Shown here: positions 24,010 through 33,451 of the stretch, piece after piece | How the letters are laid out: each line of letters begins with the position of its first letter | Numbering within the stretch: the stretch's first letter is position 1 | Assembly: GCA_017985935.1 (NCBI GenBank) | Contig: JAGNWT010000022.1 | Location: 1 to 47,287 of the forward strand | Direction of reading: 5' to 3' | DNA: 47,287 nt | From: Anaerolineales bacterium | GTDB taxonomy: Bacteria; Chloroflexota; Anaerolineae; Anaerolineales; Villigracilaceae | Position numbers and translations under genes: made by a program | The notes under the pieces: model-generated | Databases searched by the model: none | The model's input: the letters and a program-made list of their open reading frames with translations, nothing else | What the model was told of the DNA's origin: nothing

Positions 24010-25320
24010 TTAGTTGGTGCCAAGGGTGGCAACGCAGGCGTCAGCAGCTTCTTGAGCGGCGGCGGCGGCATCTTCAGGAGTAAGTGTTCCAGCCATTACA
24101 CCTTCGAGGTTCGGGCGCCAGGCATCCCATGCGCAACGCATTTGGGGGGCTGCAGGCTGACCGCGTCCGTTCGAAAGAGCAGCCATGGAGGCAACCAAGA
24201 TCGGGTCGCTGGAGATCGCGGGATCGTTGGCAACTTCCTTGTTGGAGGGAAGGCGCTTGAATTCATCCAACCAGCGCTTCTGCACTTCTGCCGAGGTCAT
24301 GAAAGTCACGAACTTGACAACGGCATCCTTCTTGGCGGCATCGTCAAGCACGGCGGTCGAGAACATGAACGCCTTGTTACCGGTCATTTCGGTATAAGCA
24401 TTGCCGTTGATGCTGGGGACGGGGGCAACGCCGAAGTTTTCACCGAGAGCGGTCTGGTATTCGCCGAGAGACCAGTCACCATTGATGATCATGGCAGCTT
24501 TGCCTTCTTTCATCATGGCGTCAGCGCAGGCATAATCACATTCCTGAGGGACAACGCCGTCGGTCTTGAGCGCGGCAACGAAGGTCAAGTAGTCAATGAA
24601 TGCCTGGTTGTTGAACTGAGGTTTGTCTTCGGCATCGAGAGGCCAGCCACCAAATGAACCGTAGAAGCCAGCGCCCCAATAGGGTTCATTGAGGTTGTAG
24701 GCGAAGCCCTGAACATCACCGGTGGTGAGTTCTTTGGAGGTAGCGATGAGGTCTTCGAAGGTGGCGGGGGGCTCAGCGATCAAGGACTTGTTGTAAATCA
24801 ACATCAGGTGGTTGCCATAGCCATCGGGGATACCCCAATAAGTACCGGCAACTTTGCTGTTTTCGAGAGCGCCTTCAAAGGACTGTTCAATAAAAGCCTG
24901 ATCGAAGAGTTGATCGACTGGGGCAACGATCTGGAGGGTGCTGAAAGGACCGGCGAAATCGCTAGGTACTCGAACAACATCCGGGGCAGCTTCAGCCAAG
25001 GAAGCGGTCTGGAACTGGTCACGAAGAGCTTCATTCTCATAGTGAGTGCGCTCAACGGTGATATTCGGGTTCGCAGCCTGGAAGTCGGCGATCAACTGAT
25101 CGATAAAGACATCCACTTCTTCGCCTTCCTGTTCCCAGAAAGTAATGGTTACGGGTTCAGCGGGAGCTTCAGTGGCAACGGGTTCAGCGGGAGCTTCGGT
25201 AGCAGCGGGGGCTTCAGTTGCAGCAGGAGCTTCGGTTGCAGCAGGGGCGCCGCCACCGCAGGCCGCGAGGACCATGCTAGCGACAACCAACAGACTAAAC
25301 AGCAGACTTAACTTTTTCAT
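24010..25320 (-). CDS. malE: maltodextrin ABC transporter substrate-binding lipoprotein, MalE-like
   Basis: 436 residues. Signal peptide with lipobox VLAAC (Cys21), then GGGAP and a repetitive Ala/Thr/Glu/Pro spacer (about 25-58; four copies of an AATEAPA-type unit) that holds the receptor away from the membrane. From about 59 (VTITFWEQEG) the fold is a cluster-D solute-binding protein: TASLAEAAPDVVRVPSDFAG near 112-130, a GKAAMIINGDWSLGEYQ segment near 265-280 and NKAFMFSTAVLDDAAKKDA later. It captures oligosaccharides and delivers them to MalFG. AAGGAG lies eight bases before ATG. Specificity for maltodextrin is taken from the operon. Confidence 0.9.
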   Translation of the reverse strand: MKKLSLLFSLLVVASMVLAACGGGAPAATEAPAATEAPAATEAPAEPVATEAPAEPVTITFWEQEGEEVDVFIDQLIADFQAANPNITVERTHYENEALRDQFQTASLAEAAPDVVRVPSDFAGPFSTLQIVAPVDQLFDQAFIEQSFEGALENSKVAGTYWGIPDGYGNHLMLIYNKSLIAEPPATFEDLIATSKELTTGDVQGFAYNLNEPYWGAGFYGSFGGWPLDAEDKPQFNNQAFIDYLTFVAALKTDGVVPQECDYACADAMMKEGKAAMIINGDWSLGEYQTALGENFGVAPVPSINGNAYTEMTGNKAFMFSTAVLDDAAKKDAVVKFVTFMTSAEVQKRWLDEFKRLPSNKEVANDPAISSDPILVASMAALSNGRGQPAAPQMRCAWDAWRPNLEGVMAGTLTPEDAAAAAQEAADACVATLGTN

Positions 25321-25428
25321 TACTCTTCTCCTTACATATACTTAGGTGTTTGATTGAAATTGAGACTCATAGACTTGCCTTAGGTATTTTATCATGTGTA
25401 CTGACGGGGACTTAACCACCTCCTTTTG

Positions 25429-26703
25429 TTATTCGATCGGGACTGCCTGTTGCATCCTTGTTGAGTTAATTCCTTTTGGAGCAGGTCCTTTTCTTTCTGT
25501 TGCATCGTGAATGGCGATATTGATCGCCTGCACGGTAGCACCTATCATGGTCGAGCGTTTTCCAAGCATGGCGGCAGTAATGTGGACACTTTGTTCCGAA
25601 GCCCGCAGGGATCGCTCGCGTACAGCCTGGCGGATGGGTGTGGTCAATAAATCTCCAGCCTGAGCCACGCCTCCGCCTATGATGACCGCGCTTGGGTTGA
25701 ACAAGTTAACCAAGCCAGCGATCGCAATACCAATAAATGTTCCAGATCGCATGATGATCTCTTGAGAAGGCAGGTCACCCCGGCGGGCAGCTTCTGCAAC
25801 TGTCTGGGCGGTGATGGCTTCCAGAGGCAGACTGGAAAGCAAAGTACGCTTTCCAGATTCAACTAATTTCTTGGCCTGCAGAGCGATCGCGTTACCACCT
25901 GCGAAAGCCTCCATGCATCCGTGATTTCCGCAAGTGCATAACGGTCCGTTCTCGTCGATCGTGATGTGACCGATCTCTCCGGCAGAGCCGGTCGTCCCGC
26001 CGTAGATCTGTTGGTTGATGATCAATCCTGCGCCAATACCACTTCCAACTTTTATAAAAGCAAGATTTTTTTCGCCACGTCCTGCGCCGTAAGCCCATTC
26101 TCCCAATGCGCCAAGTTCCGCATCGTTGTTAAGAGAGACTGGGCAACCCCATTCTTTTTCAAGAGTATCGCGGATGGGGTATCGATCCCAACCTGGCATG
26201 ATCGGAGGCGCCATCACCATGCCGGCGTCTTTAACTACTGGTCCTGGAACTCCAACTCCGATGGCCATGATCTGAGACATGCTGATACCATGCTGGTCAA
26301 GCAATTGCTGGAGGATCTGCCGAGTTTCGGCAAGACATACAGTTGGACCTTGTTTGATGTCAAATGGAAAGGAAACCTCACCAATGATGTTGGCAGAAAA
26401 ATCTGCAACCGCCACTGAGGCGTGTGTTGCTCCCATATCCACTGCGGCGACCATTCCGCGCTTGGGGTTGATCTCCAACACGACGGGGGGGCGTCCGTTT
26501 GGAATGGCTCTGCTTTCGGCTTCCAGTACCACGCCGTTCTCGATCAAGTCGTTTACGATCAGTGTTACTGCGGCGCGCGTTAAACCCATTTGCTCCGCTA
26601 GATCTGTTCTTGAGATGCCGTTTGCAGCAAAGCGAATCAAATCTACAGCGGAGTGTTTGTTAAAATTCTTAATATTTTGATTGGAGGAAACCCAATAAAA
26701 CAT
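25429..26703 (-). CDS. ROK-family transcriptional repressor
   Basis: 424 residues. The N-terminus has a winged-helix DNA-binding domain (about 15-75, with SRTDLAEQMGLTRAAVTLIV as helix-turn-helix). The rest is an actin-like ROK domain: AAVDMGATHASVAVAD (about 92-107, phosphate loop), GVGVPGPV and the zinc site CTCGNHGCME (near 258). In regulators such as XylR, NagC and Mlc this domain binds a sugar or a sugar-linked signal and releases DNA. It precedes malE by 108 bases on the same strand and is the obvious local regulator of the maltodextrin genes. Its own promoter carries a palindrome over the -35 box. Confidence 0.9.
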   Translation of the reverse strand: MFYWVSSNQNIKNFNKHSAVDLIRFAANGISRTDLAEQMGLTRAAVTLIVNDLIENGVVLEAESRAIPNGRPPVVLEINPKRGMVAAVDMGATHASVAVADFSANIIGEVSFPFDIKQGPTVCLAETRQILQQLLDQHGISMSQIMAIGVGVPGPVVKDAGMVMAPPIMPGWDRYPIRDTLEKEWGCPVSLNNDAELGALGEWAYGAGRGEKNLAFIKVGSGIGAGLIINQQIYGGTTGSAGEIGHITIDENGPLCTCGNHGCMEAFAGGNAIALQAKKLVESGKRTLLSSLPLEAITAQTVAEAARRGDLPSQEIIMRSGTFIGIAIAGLVNLFNPSAVIIGGGVAQAGDLLTTPIRQAVRERSLRASEQSVHITAAMLGKRSTMIGATVQAINIAIHDATERKGPAPKGINSTRMQQAVPIE

Positions 26704-26749
26704 TACTATCGCGCCTTTGTTGAGTAGTTATTACTATTTTCTACTGATA

Positions 26750-26780
26750 ATAATATCACATTTTATTACTTAATCAAGTA
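26750..26780 (-). promoter_or_regulatory. ROK repressor promoter with overlapping palindromic operator
   Basis: Minus-strand TTGATT (plus 26772-26777), a 16-base spacer and TATTAT (plus 26750-26755) form a promoter. The palindrome TACTT-AATC-AAGTA (26767-26780) covers the -35 box exactly, as expected for an autoregulatory operator. The surrounding 120 bases are markedly AT-rich, as in many ROK targets. Confidence 0.6.
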
Positions 26781-26813
26781 TTTTAACAAACTCTAATCTA
26801 AATTTCATTCACT

Positions 26814-26852
26814 AAAAAAACAGCCGGCTCACCTTGATTAAGTGAACCGGCT
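26814..26852 (-). terminator. intrinsic terminator of the ABC ATPase gene
   Basis: On the minus strand AGCCGGTTCAC and GTGAGCCGGCT pair (11 bp with one wobble) around nine bases and are followed by G and seven T residues. It isolates the ATPase gene from the ROK-mal operon. Confidence 0.88.
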
Positions 26853-26878
26853 TTGTAAATTTATGGTGGTGCGAGCAG

Positions 26879-27979
26879 TTAGCGGATGGCTTTTTCGGTC
26901 TCTGAGTCGAAGATGTGGAATTTGCCCATATCAAAGACGACTTCTGTCTGGTGGCCAACTCGGAGATGTGAGCGCGGGTCAACGCGGCCAACAAAGGTGT
27001 TCTTTCCGCTCACCAGATATAGCAGGGTCTCGTTACCCATTAATTCGGTCACATCTACTTTAGCGTTGACCTTCTCGCCTCGAATGTTGGTGGGGGCGAA
27101 TTCAGGATCGTGGATGTTTTCCGGGCGAATGCCGAAGACCACATTCTTGCCTTCCATGTTCTTGTAAGGTCCGGTGTATTCCTCGGGGATTTGAACTTTG
27201 AAGTCGCCCGTATCCACAAAAATTTTATTACCATCTTTTGTGATCTTGGACGGGAAGAAGTTCATGGCAGGGGAGCCGATGAAGCCTGCCACAAAAAGAT
27301 TATCCGGTCGGTCGTATAAATTCTGCGGTGTATCCAACTGTTGCAAATTGCCCTTGTTGATGACGGCAATGCGGGTGGCCATGGTCATGGCTTCCGTTTG
27401 GTCGTGGGTCACATAGATGAATGTGGTTTGCAGGCGTTGGTGAAGTTTGCTGATCTCGGCACGCATCTGAACGCGCAGTTTTGCGTCGAGATTAGAGAGA
27501 GGTTCATCGAAGAGGAATACTTTGGGCTCACGAACGATCGCACGTCCGACTGCCACGCGCTGACGTTGACCGCCTGAGAGTTGGCGCGGCTTGCGCTGGA
27601 GCAAATCTTGAATGCCCAGAATATCGGCGGCTTCATTCACACGGCGTTTGATCTCCTCCTTTGGAGTCTTGCGGAGCTTGAGACCGAATGCCATATTGTC
27701 GTAAACAGAGAGGTGCGGATAAAGTGCGTAAGACTGGAAGACCATGGCGATATCGCGATCTTTCGGAGCGACGTCATTCACAACCCGGTCTCCGATCTTG
27801 ATTTCACCATCGCTGATCTCTTCCAACCCAGCGAGCAGGCGCAGAGCGGTGGTTTTTCCGCAGCCAGACGGGCCGACGAGTACCAGGAATTCCTTGTCTT
27901 CTACATTGATATCCAGCCCTTTAATAATGGTCAGGTCGCCAAACTTTTTTACGACTTTCTGAAATGTTACGCTAGCCAT
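26879..27979 (-). CDS. sugar ABC transporter ATP-binding protein, MsmK/UgpC/MalK-like
   Basis: 366 residues. The nucleotide-binding domain shows Walker A GPSGCGKTT (about 37-45), Q-loop VFQSYALYPHL, signature LSGGQRQRVAVGRA (about 133-146), Walker B VFLFDEPLSNLDAKLR and the switch histidine in VTHDQTEA. The C-terminal 130 residues form the TOBE regulatory domain seen in MalK-type ATPases (VFGIRPENIHD at about 265). It energises sugar importers and often serves several of them. The mal operon next door has no ATPase of its own, so this gene very probably supplies it. It has its own promoter and terminator, in keeping with a shared component. Confidence 0.93.
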   Translation of the reverse strand: MASVTFQKVVKKFGDLTIIKGLDINVEDKEFLVLVGPSGCGKTTALRLLAGLEEISDGEIKIGDRVVNDVAPKDRDIAMVFQSYALYPHLSVYDNMAFGLKLRKTPKEEIKRRVNEAADILGIQDLLQRKPRQLSGGQRQRVAVGRAIVREPKVFLFDEPLSNLDAKLRVQMRAEISKLHQRLQTTFIYVTHDQTEAMTMATRIAVINKGNLQQLDTPQNLYDRPDNLFVAGFIGSPAMNFFPSKITKDGNKIFVDTGDFKVQIPEEYTGPYKNMEGKNVVFGIRPENIHDPEFAPTNIRGEKVNAKVDVTELMGNETLLYLVSGKNTFVGRVDPRSHLRVGHQTEVVFDMGKFHIFDSETEKAIR

Positions 27980-28012
27980 AGTATCCTCCAGTCAATAGAA
28001 TATAGTGGCGTG

Positions 28013-28018
28013 ATTATA
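28013..28018 (-). promoter_or_regulatory. -10 box of the ABC ATPase gene
   Basis: Minus-strand TATAAT is a perfect -10 element about 35 bases before the gene; the -35 region is weak (GCGACG-like), which suggests low basal activity or activator dependence. Confidence 0.5.
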
Positions 28019-28081
28019 ATCAAAAAACATATTTTCGTCGCACTAAGATCTGTCTGAGGCGTTCGCATGGCGATATACAGG

Positions 28082-28110
28082 AACAGGTCTGGCGTTACGC
28101 CAGACCTGTT
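28082..28110 (-). terminator. perfect 13-bp hairpin after enolase
   Basis: AACAGGTCTGGCG (28082-28094) and CGCCAGACCTGTT (28098-28110) pair perfectly around three bases, 32 bases past the eno stop. The following bases on the minus strand are not T-rich, so termination may be incomplete or factor-assisted. Confidence 0.6.
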
Positions 28111-28142
28111 GATTTTGAATGCGCTTGATGAACTGAGATTTA

Positions 28143-30190
<2,048 letters not shown>

Positions 30191-30252
30191 AAGTATTCCA
30201 CTTTTCAATTTGTTTAGCTGACAATATTGATAAGAATACGGATTTTCATCGC

Positions 30253-30280
30253 TTGCAATTTTCTTTAGTCCGTGTAAAAT
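30253..30280 (+). promoter_or_regulatory. promoter of the Flp-type pilin gene
   Basis: TTGCAA (30253-30258) and TAAAAT (30275-30280) are spaced by 16 bases, about 55 bases before the pilin ATG, with AGGAG between. Confidence 0.55.
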
Positions 30281-30334
30281 AAAAGTATCTCAGGAGCCTA
30301 CCTGGGAAATACGAAGGAAAGGAGATTACTTACT

Positions 30335-30490
30335 ATGTTGTTCTCACCCAAGGAAAAAGGCCAGGGTCTTGTTGAATATGCTTTGATTCTCGTTTTGGTA
30401 GCTATTGTCGTTATTGCGGCCCTCATGATTCTCGGACCGATCATCGGCAATGTATTCAGCAAAGTCAACTCCAGCCTCAGCGGTGTGTAA
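30335..30490 (+). CDS. Flp/Fap-type IVb pilin subunit, 51 residues
   Basis: A short gene of 51 residues from ATG 30335, with AAGGAAAGGAG upstream and its own promoter and terminator. The sequence is a basic, short N-terminus followed by G-Q-G-L-V-E-Y-A and a 20-residue hydrophobic helix, the hallmark of Flp pilins (prepilin cut after G, with the conserved Glu-Tyr). The mature subunit would be about 40 residues. Flp pili mediate adhesion and are exported by Tad machinery, but no tad/cpa assembly genes are in the window, so the gene stands alone. Such small solitary copies are common in Chloroflexota and actinobacteria, often with the machinery elsewhere. Confidence 0.85.
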   Translation: MLFSPKEKGQGLVEYALILVLVAIVVIAALMILGPIIGNVFSKVNSSLSGV

Positions 30491-30504
30491 TTCACACCTC
30501 AAAT

Positions 30505-30540
30505 AAAAAGCCCCGTCGAAAGACGGGGCTTTTTATTTTG
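30505..30540 (+). terminator. intrinsic terminator of the pilin gene
   Basis: AAAAAGCCCCGTC and GACGGGGCTTTTT pair (12-13 bp) around a GAAA tetraloop and run into a T-rich tail, 14 bases after the pilin stop. Confidence 0.93.
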
Positions 30541-30554
30541 AATGAGTGCTGCGA

Positions 30555-30560
30555 TATAAT
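30555..30560 (+). promoter_or_regulatory. -10 box of the solo TIR gene
   Basis: A perfect TATAAT lies 29 bases before the ATG of the TIR gene. The -35 region falls in the T tract of the preceding terminator and is weak (TTTATT). Confidence 0.5.
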
Positions 30561-30589
30561 CCTCAGAAATTATTTCGTGGAGAAACAAC

Positions 30590-31105
30590 ATGCTGCAAGA
30601 CTCAGGTGACGGGATGGATCGCCATATTATCAACCTTGGTGAGGATGCTGAATCAAAGGAGCCCAAGCTCATACCTTTTTTGTGTTACGCCAAGGAAAAT
30701 AAGAGCGTGGTGCGCGAGTTTAGTGAACGGTTAAAGGCTGAAGGCTGGATCGACCCTTGGTTCGACGAGGAGGATATTCTTCCCGGTCAGGTGTGGCAGG
30801 ATAGTGTGGCGCTTGGTGTTCGCAACTCGCACGCGGTGATGGTTTTTCTATCCAGAGTTGCGATGGCTTCTGAGGGATTCTTTCACAAAGAAATGAAACT
30901 TGCCCTTGAGACTGCCGCGGAAAAACCAGAAGGGACGATCTTCATCATCCCCATTCGGATCAATGATTGCGAAGTCCCTGAGATGCTCGCGAAGTTTCAA
31001 TATGTGGATTATTTTGGCAGGGAAGAGAATAAGACCCATGTGTATTCTCATCTGATTGCTGCGCTCAGGGTTCGAGCGCAACATTTAGGAATTAAGACAA
31101 TGTAG
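30590..31105 (+). CDS. stand-alone TIR-domain protein
   Basis: 171 residues; ATG 30590 has GGAG seven bases upstream. After 25 polar residues the protein is a single TIR domain (about 26-165): the first strand KLIPFLCYA, box-2-like region WFDEEDILPGQVWQD (57-71), VMVFLSRVAMASEG (83-96) and KEMKLAL with E101, which aligns with the catalytic glutamate of NAD+-cleaving TIR enzymes. Bacterial TIR domains act in anti-phage abortive infection, NAD metabolism or as protein adaptors. There is no fused sensor domain and no defence partner gene beside it; it lies alone between two terminators. It may be a housekeeping-like or orphan effector, and NADase activity is only predicted. Confidence 0.85.
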   Translation: MLQDSGDGMDRHIINLGEDAESKEPKLIPFLCYAKENKSVVREFSERLKAEGWIDPWFDEEDILPGQVWQDSVALGVRNSHAVMVFLSRVAMASEGFFHKEMKLALETAAEKPEGTIFIIPIRINDCEVPEMLAKFQYVDYFGREENKTHVYSHLIAALRVRAQHLGIKTM

Positions 31106-31147
31106 CAAACAAAAACAGGTGCCACTGAAGCACCTGTTTTTGTTTGC
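31105..31147. terminator. bidirectional terminator between the TIR gene and pyrG
   Basis: GCAAACAAAAACAGGTGC (31105-31122) pairs perfectly with 31130-31147 (18 bp) around seven bases, with A and T runs inside the arms on both strands. It serves the two convergent genes. Confidence 0.93.
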
Positions 31148-31152
31148 GAGGA

Positions 31153-32763
31153 TTATTTCTTGGCCCGTTCTTTCGCGGCTTTTAGCAGACCCACGAAAAG
31201 CGGATGGGGCTTCATTGGGCGGGAAAGAAACTCAGGGTGAAATTGGCTTGCGACCATGTATGGGTGGTCGGCGATCTCAACGATCTCGACCAGCCTGCCG
31301 TCGGGGGATAGACCGGAAAAGACCATGCCGTGCTTTTCAAAATCTGCCCGGTAGGAATTGTTAAACTCAAAGCGGTGGCGATGCCTTTCATCTACGCTGG
31401 GAATCCCATACGAGGCAGCGGCTTTCGTCCCTTTTTGAAGCAGGCATGGGTAAAGACCGAGACGCATGGTGCCTCCCATGTCGGTAATGGACCGCTGATC
31501 GATCATCAGATCAATGACCGGGTGGTCTGTGCTTCGATCGAATTCAGAAGAGTTGGCTTCTTCAAGGTCCAGCACATTACGTGCAAAATCAATGCACATG
31601 ACTTGCATGCCCAGGCACAAGCCCAGGTATGGAACTTTGTTTTCGCGGGCATAGCGCGCTGCGAGGATCTTGCCCTCAATCCCGCGTGATCCGAATCCGC
31701 CGGGCACAAGTACTGCATCAGCGTCTTTGACAACATCCCAACCTTTATCTTTTTCCAGGTCAGCGGAATGTACCCAGCTGATATCAACTTCAACATCATT
31801 GGCAAGCGCGGCGTGTTTGAGCGCCTCGCGAACAGACATGTACGCATCCTGAAGCTCAACATATTTTCCAACGAGCGCGACCTTTACAGAGGTCTTGGGC
31901 TTGCGCACGTCTTCCACAAGTTTCTTCCACGGTTTCATATTGGGCGAGCGCTTGGCTTTTAGCCCGAGTTTGTTCAGCACCAATTCGCCGACACCCATTT
32001 CTTCCAAAAGAAGAGGAACTTCGTAGAGCACATCTGCGGTTTTCATGGGGATGACAGAGTCTTTTTCCACATCGCAGAAGAGGGCGATCTTTTCGCAAAG
32101 CGATTTGTTCACTTCCTGATCGGCGCGCGCGATGATGATATTGGGAGAAATACCAATGGAGCGCAGCGCCGCCACAGAGTGCTGGGTGGGTTTAGTCTTG
32201 ATCTCACCGGTCGCTCCGATGGTGGGCAGCCAGGTGACATGCATGAAGAGACAGTTCTCGCGACCAACCTCGTTTCGTAATTGGCGCAGCGCTTCAAGGA
32301 ATGGCTGGGACTCGATATCGCCCACGGTCCCGCCCACTTCCAGGATCATGATCTCCGCGCCGGTTTCCTTCGCGGCGACGCCGATGCGGCGTTTGATCTC
32401 GTTGGTTATATGGGGAATGACCTGGATCGTTCCGCCGAGAAAATCTCCGCGGCGTTCTTTTGCGATGGTCTCGGCGTAGACTTGTCCCGTTGTGAAGTTG
32501 CTCACCCGGGTCAGACGGTTATCGATGAATCTTTCATAATGACCGAGGTCAAGATCGGTCTCTGCGCCGTCATCCAGCACATACACCTCGCCATGTTGAT
32601 ACGGCGACATGGTGCCGGGGTCAACGTTGATGTACGGGTCCAGTTTCTGAACCGCCACATCGAATCCGCGCTCCTTGAGCAGAAGTCCCAACGCGGCGGC
32701 TGTTACGCCCTTGCCGACCGAAGAGACAACGCCGCCAGTGAAGAATAAATATTTTGTGGTCAT
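31153..32763 (-). CDS. pyrG: CTP synthase
   Basis: 536 residues, the normal length. CTP synthase aminates UTP to CTP using ATP and glutamine. The N-terminal synthetase half starts with TKYLFFTGGVVSSVGKG (P-loop, about 4-20) and has the HATase-type core with DPYINVDPGTMSPYQHGEV. The C-terminal glutaminase half (from about 300) has LVPGGFGSRG, the nucleophile cysteine in LGLCLGMQ (near 382) and the final HPEF. AAAGGATG precedes the ATG. It is a single gene between the roadblock gene and the convergent TIR gene. The product feeds both RNA and phospholipid synthesis. Confidence 0.98.
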   Translation of the reverse strand: MTTKYLFFTGGVVSSVGKGVTAAALGLLLKERGFDVAVQKLDPYINVDPGTMSPYQHGEVYVLDDGAETDLDLGHYERFIDNRLTRVSNFTTGQVYAETIAKERRGDFLGGTIQVIPHITNEIKRRIGVAAKETGAEIMILEVGGTVGDIESQPFLEALRQLRNEVGRENCLFMHVTWLPTIGATGEIKTKPTQHSVAALRSIGISPNIIIARADQEVNKSLCEKIALFCDVEKDSVIPMKTADVLYEVPLLLEEMGVGELVLNKLGLKAKRSPNMKPWKKLVEDVRKPKTSVKVALVGKYVELQDAYMSVREALKHAALANDVEVDISWVHSADLEKDKGWDVVKDADAVLVPGGFGSRGIEGKILAARYARENKVPYLGLCLGMQVMCIDFARNVLDLEEANSSEFDRSTDHPVIDLMIDQRSITDMGGTMRLGLYPCLLQKGTKAAASYGIPSVDERHRHRFEFNNSYRADFEKHGMVFSGLSPDGRLVEIVEIADHPYMVASQFHPEFLSRPMKPHPLFVGLLKAAKERAKK

Positions 32764-32846
32764 GTAGCATCCTTTTTAGTATGGGCACTTTGAACGGTGT
32801 TTGAGTGCAGGTCCGGATCAAAGGGCAAATTTTGACAAAGAGAATG

Positions 32847-32870
32847 GGGAGGGCGATTAAGCCCTCCCCA
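32847..32870 (-). terminator. hairpin after the roadblock gene
   Basis: GGGGAGGGC (32847-32855) pairs with GCCCTCCCC (32862-32870) around six bases. ATTCTCTTTG follows on the minus strand, a weak but usable U-rich tail. Confidence 0.65.
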
Positions 32871-32912
32871 TTTGGGGTTGCGAATTATTTGCTGAAAAAA
32901 ATTTCTTTTTAT

Positions 32913-33287
32913 TCATCCGACCAATTTCACAAGGTCTTCAGCTGCGCGCCGCATTTCAAGGAAGATCATTCCTAATTTCGCGTCCTGACGAGACATCGCG
33001 GTTAATACTGCTTCGTCACCAATGGCTGTCAGAACGATCGCGCCTTTATCGCCTTTGATGTAAACCTGTTCCAGCCCGCCGCGTCCCAGTTCGCCGGAGA
33101 TGCGTTCGCCGAGGCTGAGCATCGCCGCAGACATCGCAGAGACGCGGTCTTCTTCCACGCCTTGCTGCAAGGCAGAAGCCATGATCAAACCGTCCACCGA
33201 AACAACAGCGGAAGCTTCAATGTCGGGGGCAGATGCCTGCATATTGCGCAGACGCTCCACCATTTGGTCTGATCGGGATTTTGCCAT
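32913..33287 (-). CDS. roadblock/LC7-domain protein
   Basis: 124 residues, a single roadblock/LC7 fold: helix MVERLRNMQASAPDIEASAVVS, central strands (VDGLIMASAL, LEQVYIKGDKGAIVLTAIGDEAVLTA) and a closing helix MRRAAEDLVKLV. Proteins of this type pair with small Ras-like GTPases, for example MglB with MglA in motility and polarity, or act in gas-vesicle and membrane-trafficking-like complexes. No GTPase gene is adjacent, so the partner is not visible here. It has no membrane segment. It is transcribed from the divergent region shared with the Ig-like protein gene at 33452, with a terminator-like hairpin at its end. Confidence 0.85.
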   Translation of the reverse strand: MAKSRSDQMVERLRNMQASAPDIEASAVVSVDGLIMASALQQGVEEDRVSAMSAAMLSLGERISGELGRGGLEQVYIKGDKGAIVLTAIGDEAVLTAMSRQDAKLGMIFLEMRRAAEDLVKLVG

Positions 33288-33411
33288 AACTCGTTCTCCT
33301 CAGGATAAGCGGATGACCCGCCTTGGTTGTTAAAATCAACATCTTGAGTTTACCAGAAAATTAAATAATCGAGAATTGCCCGTGCATTTCAATTCCCAAA
33401 ACGCCCAAGAT

Positions 33412-33440
33412 TTGACCCGCATCTCTCTTCATGTTAGACT
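33412..33440 (+). promoter_or_regulatory. promoter of the Ig-like membrane protein gene
   Basis: TTGACC (33412-33417), a 17-base spacer and TAGACT (33435-33440). Transcription should begin near 33446-33448, a few bases before the ATG at 33452, which has no Shine-Dalgarno site; a leaderless start is implied. Confidence 0.65.
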
Positions 33441-33451
33441 TACCGATTGCC

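Noticed and set aside
25160..25250. Repeat in the malE leader as a mobile or regulatory repeat
   Set aside because: It is the in-frame Ala/Thr/Glu/Pro spacer of the lipoprotein, a common feature of such receptors.
25334..25392. Short 17-codon frame between the ROK gene and malE (minus strand)
   Set aside because: Its ATG is too far from the only GGAGG nearby, and no family or conservation can be judged at this length.
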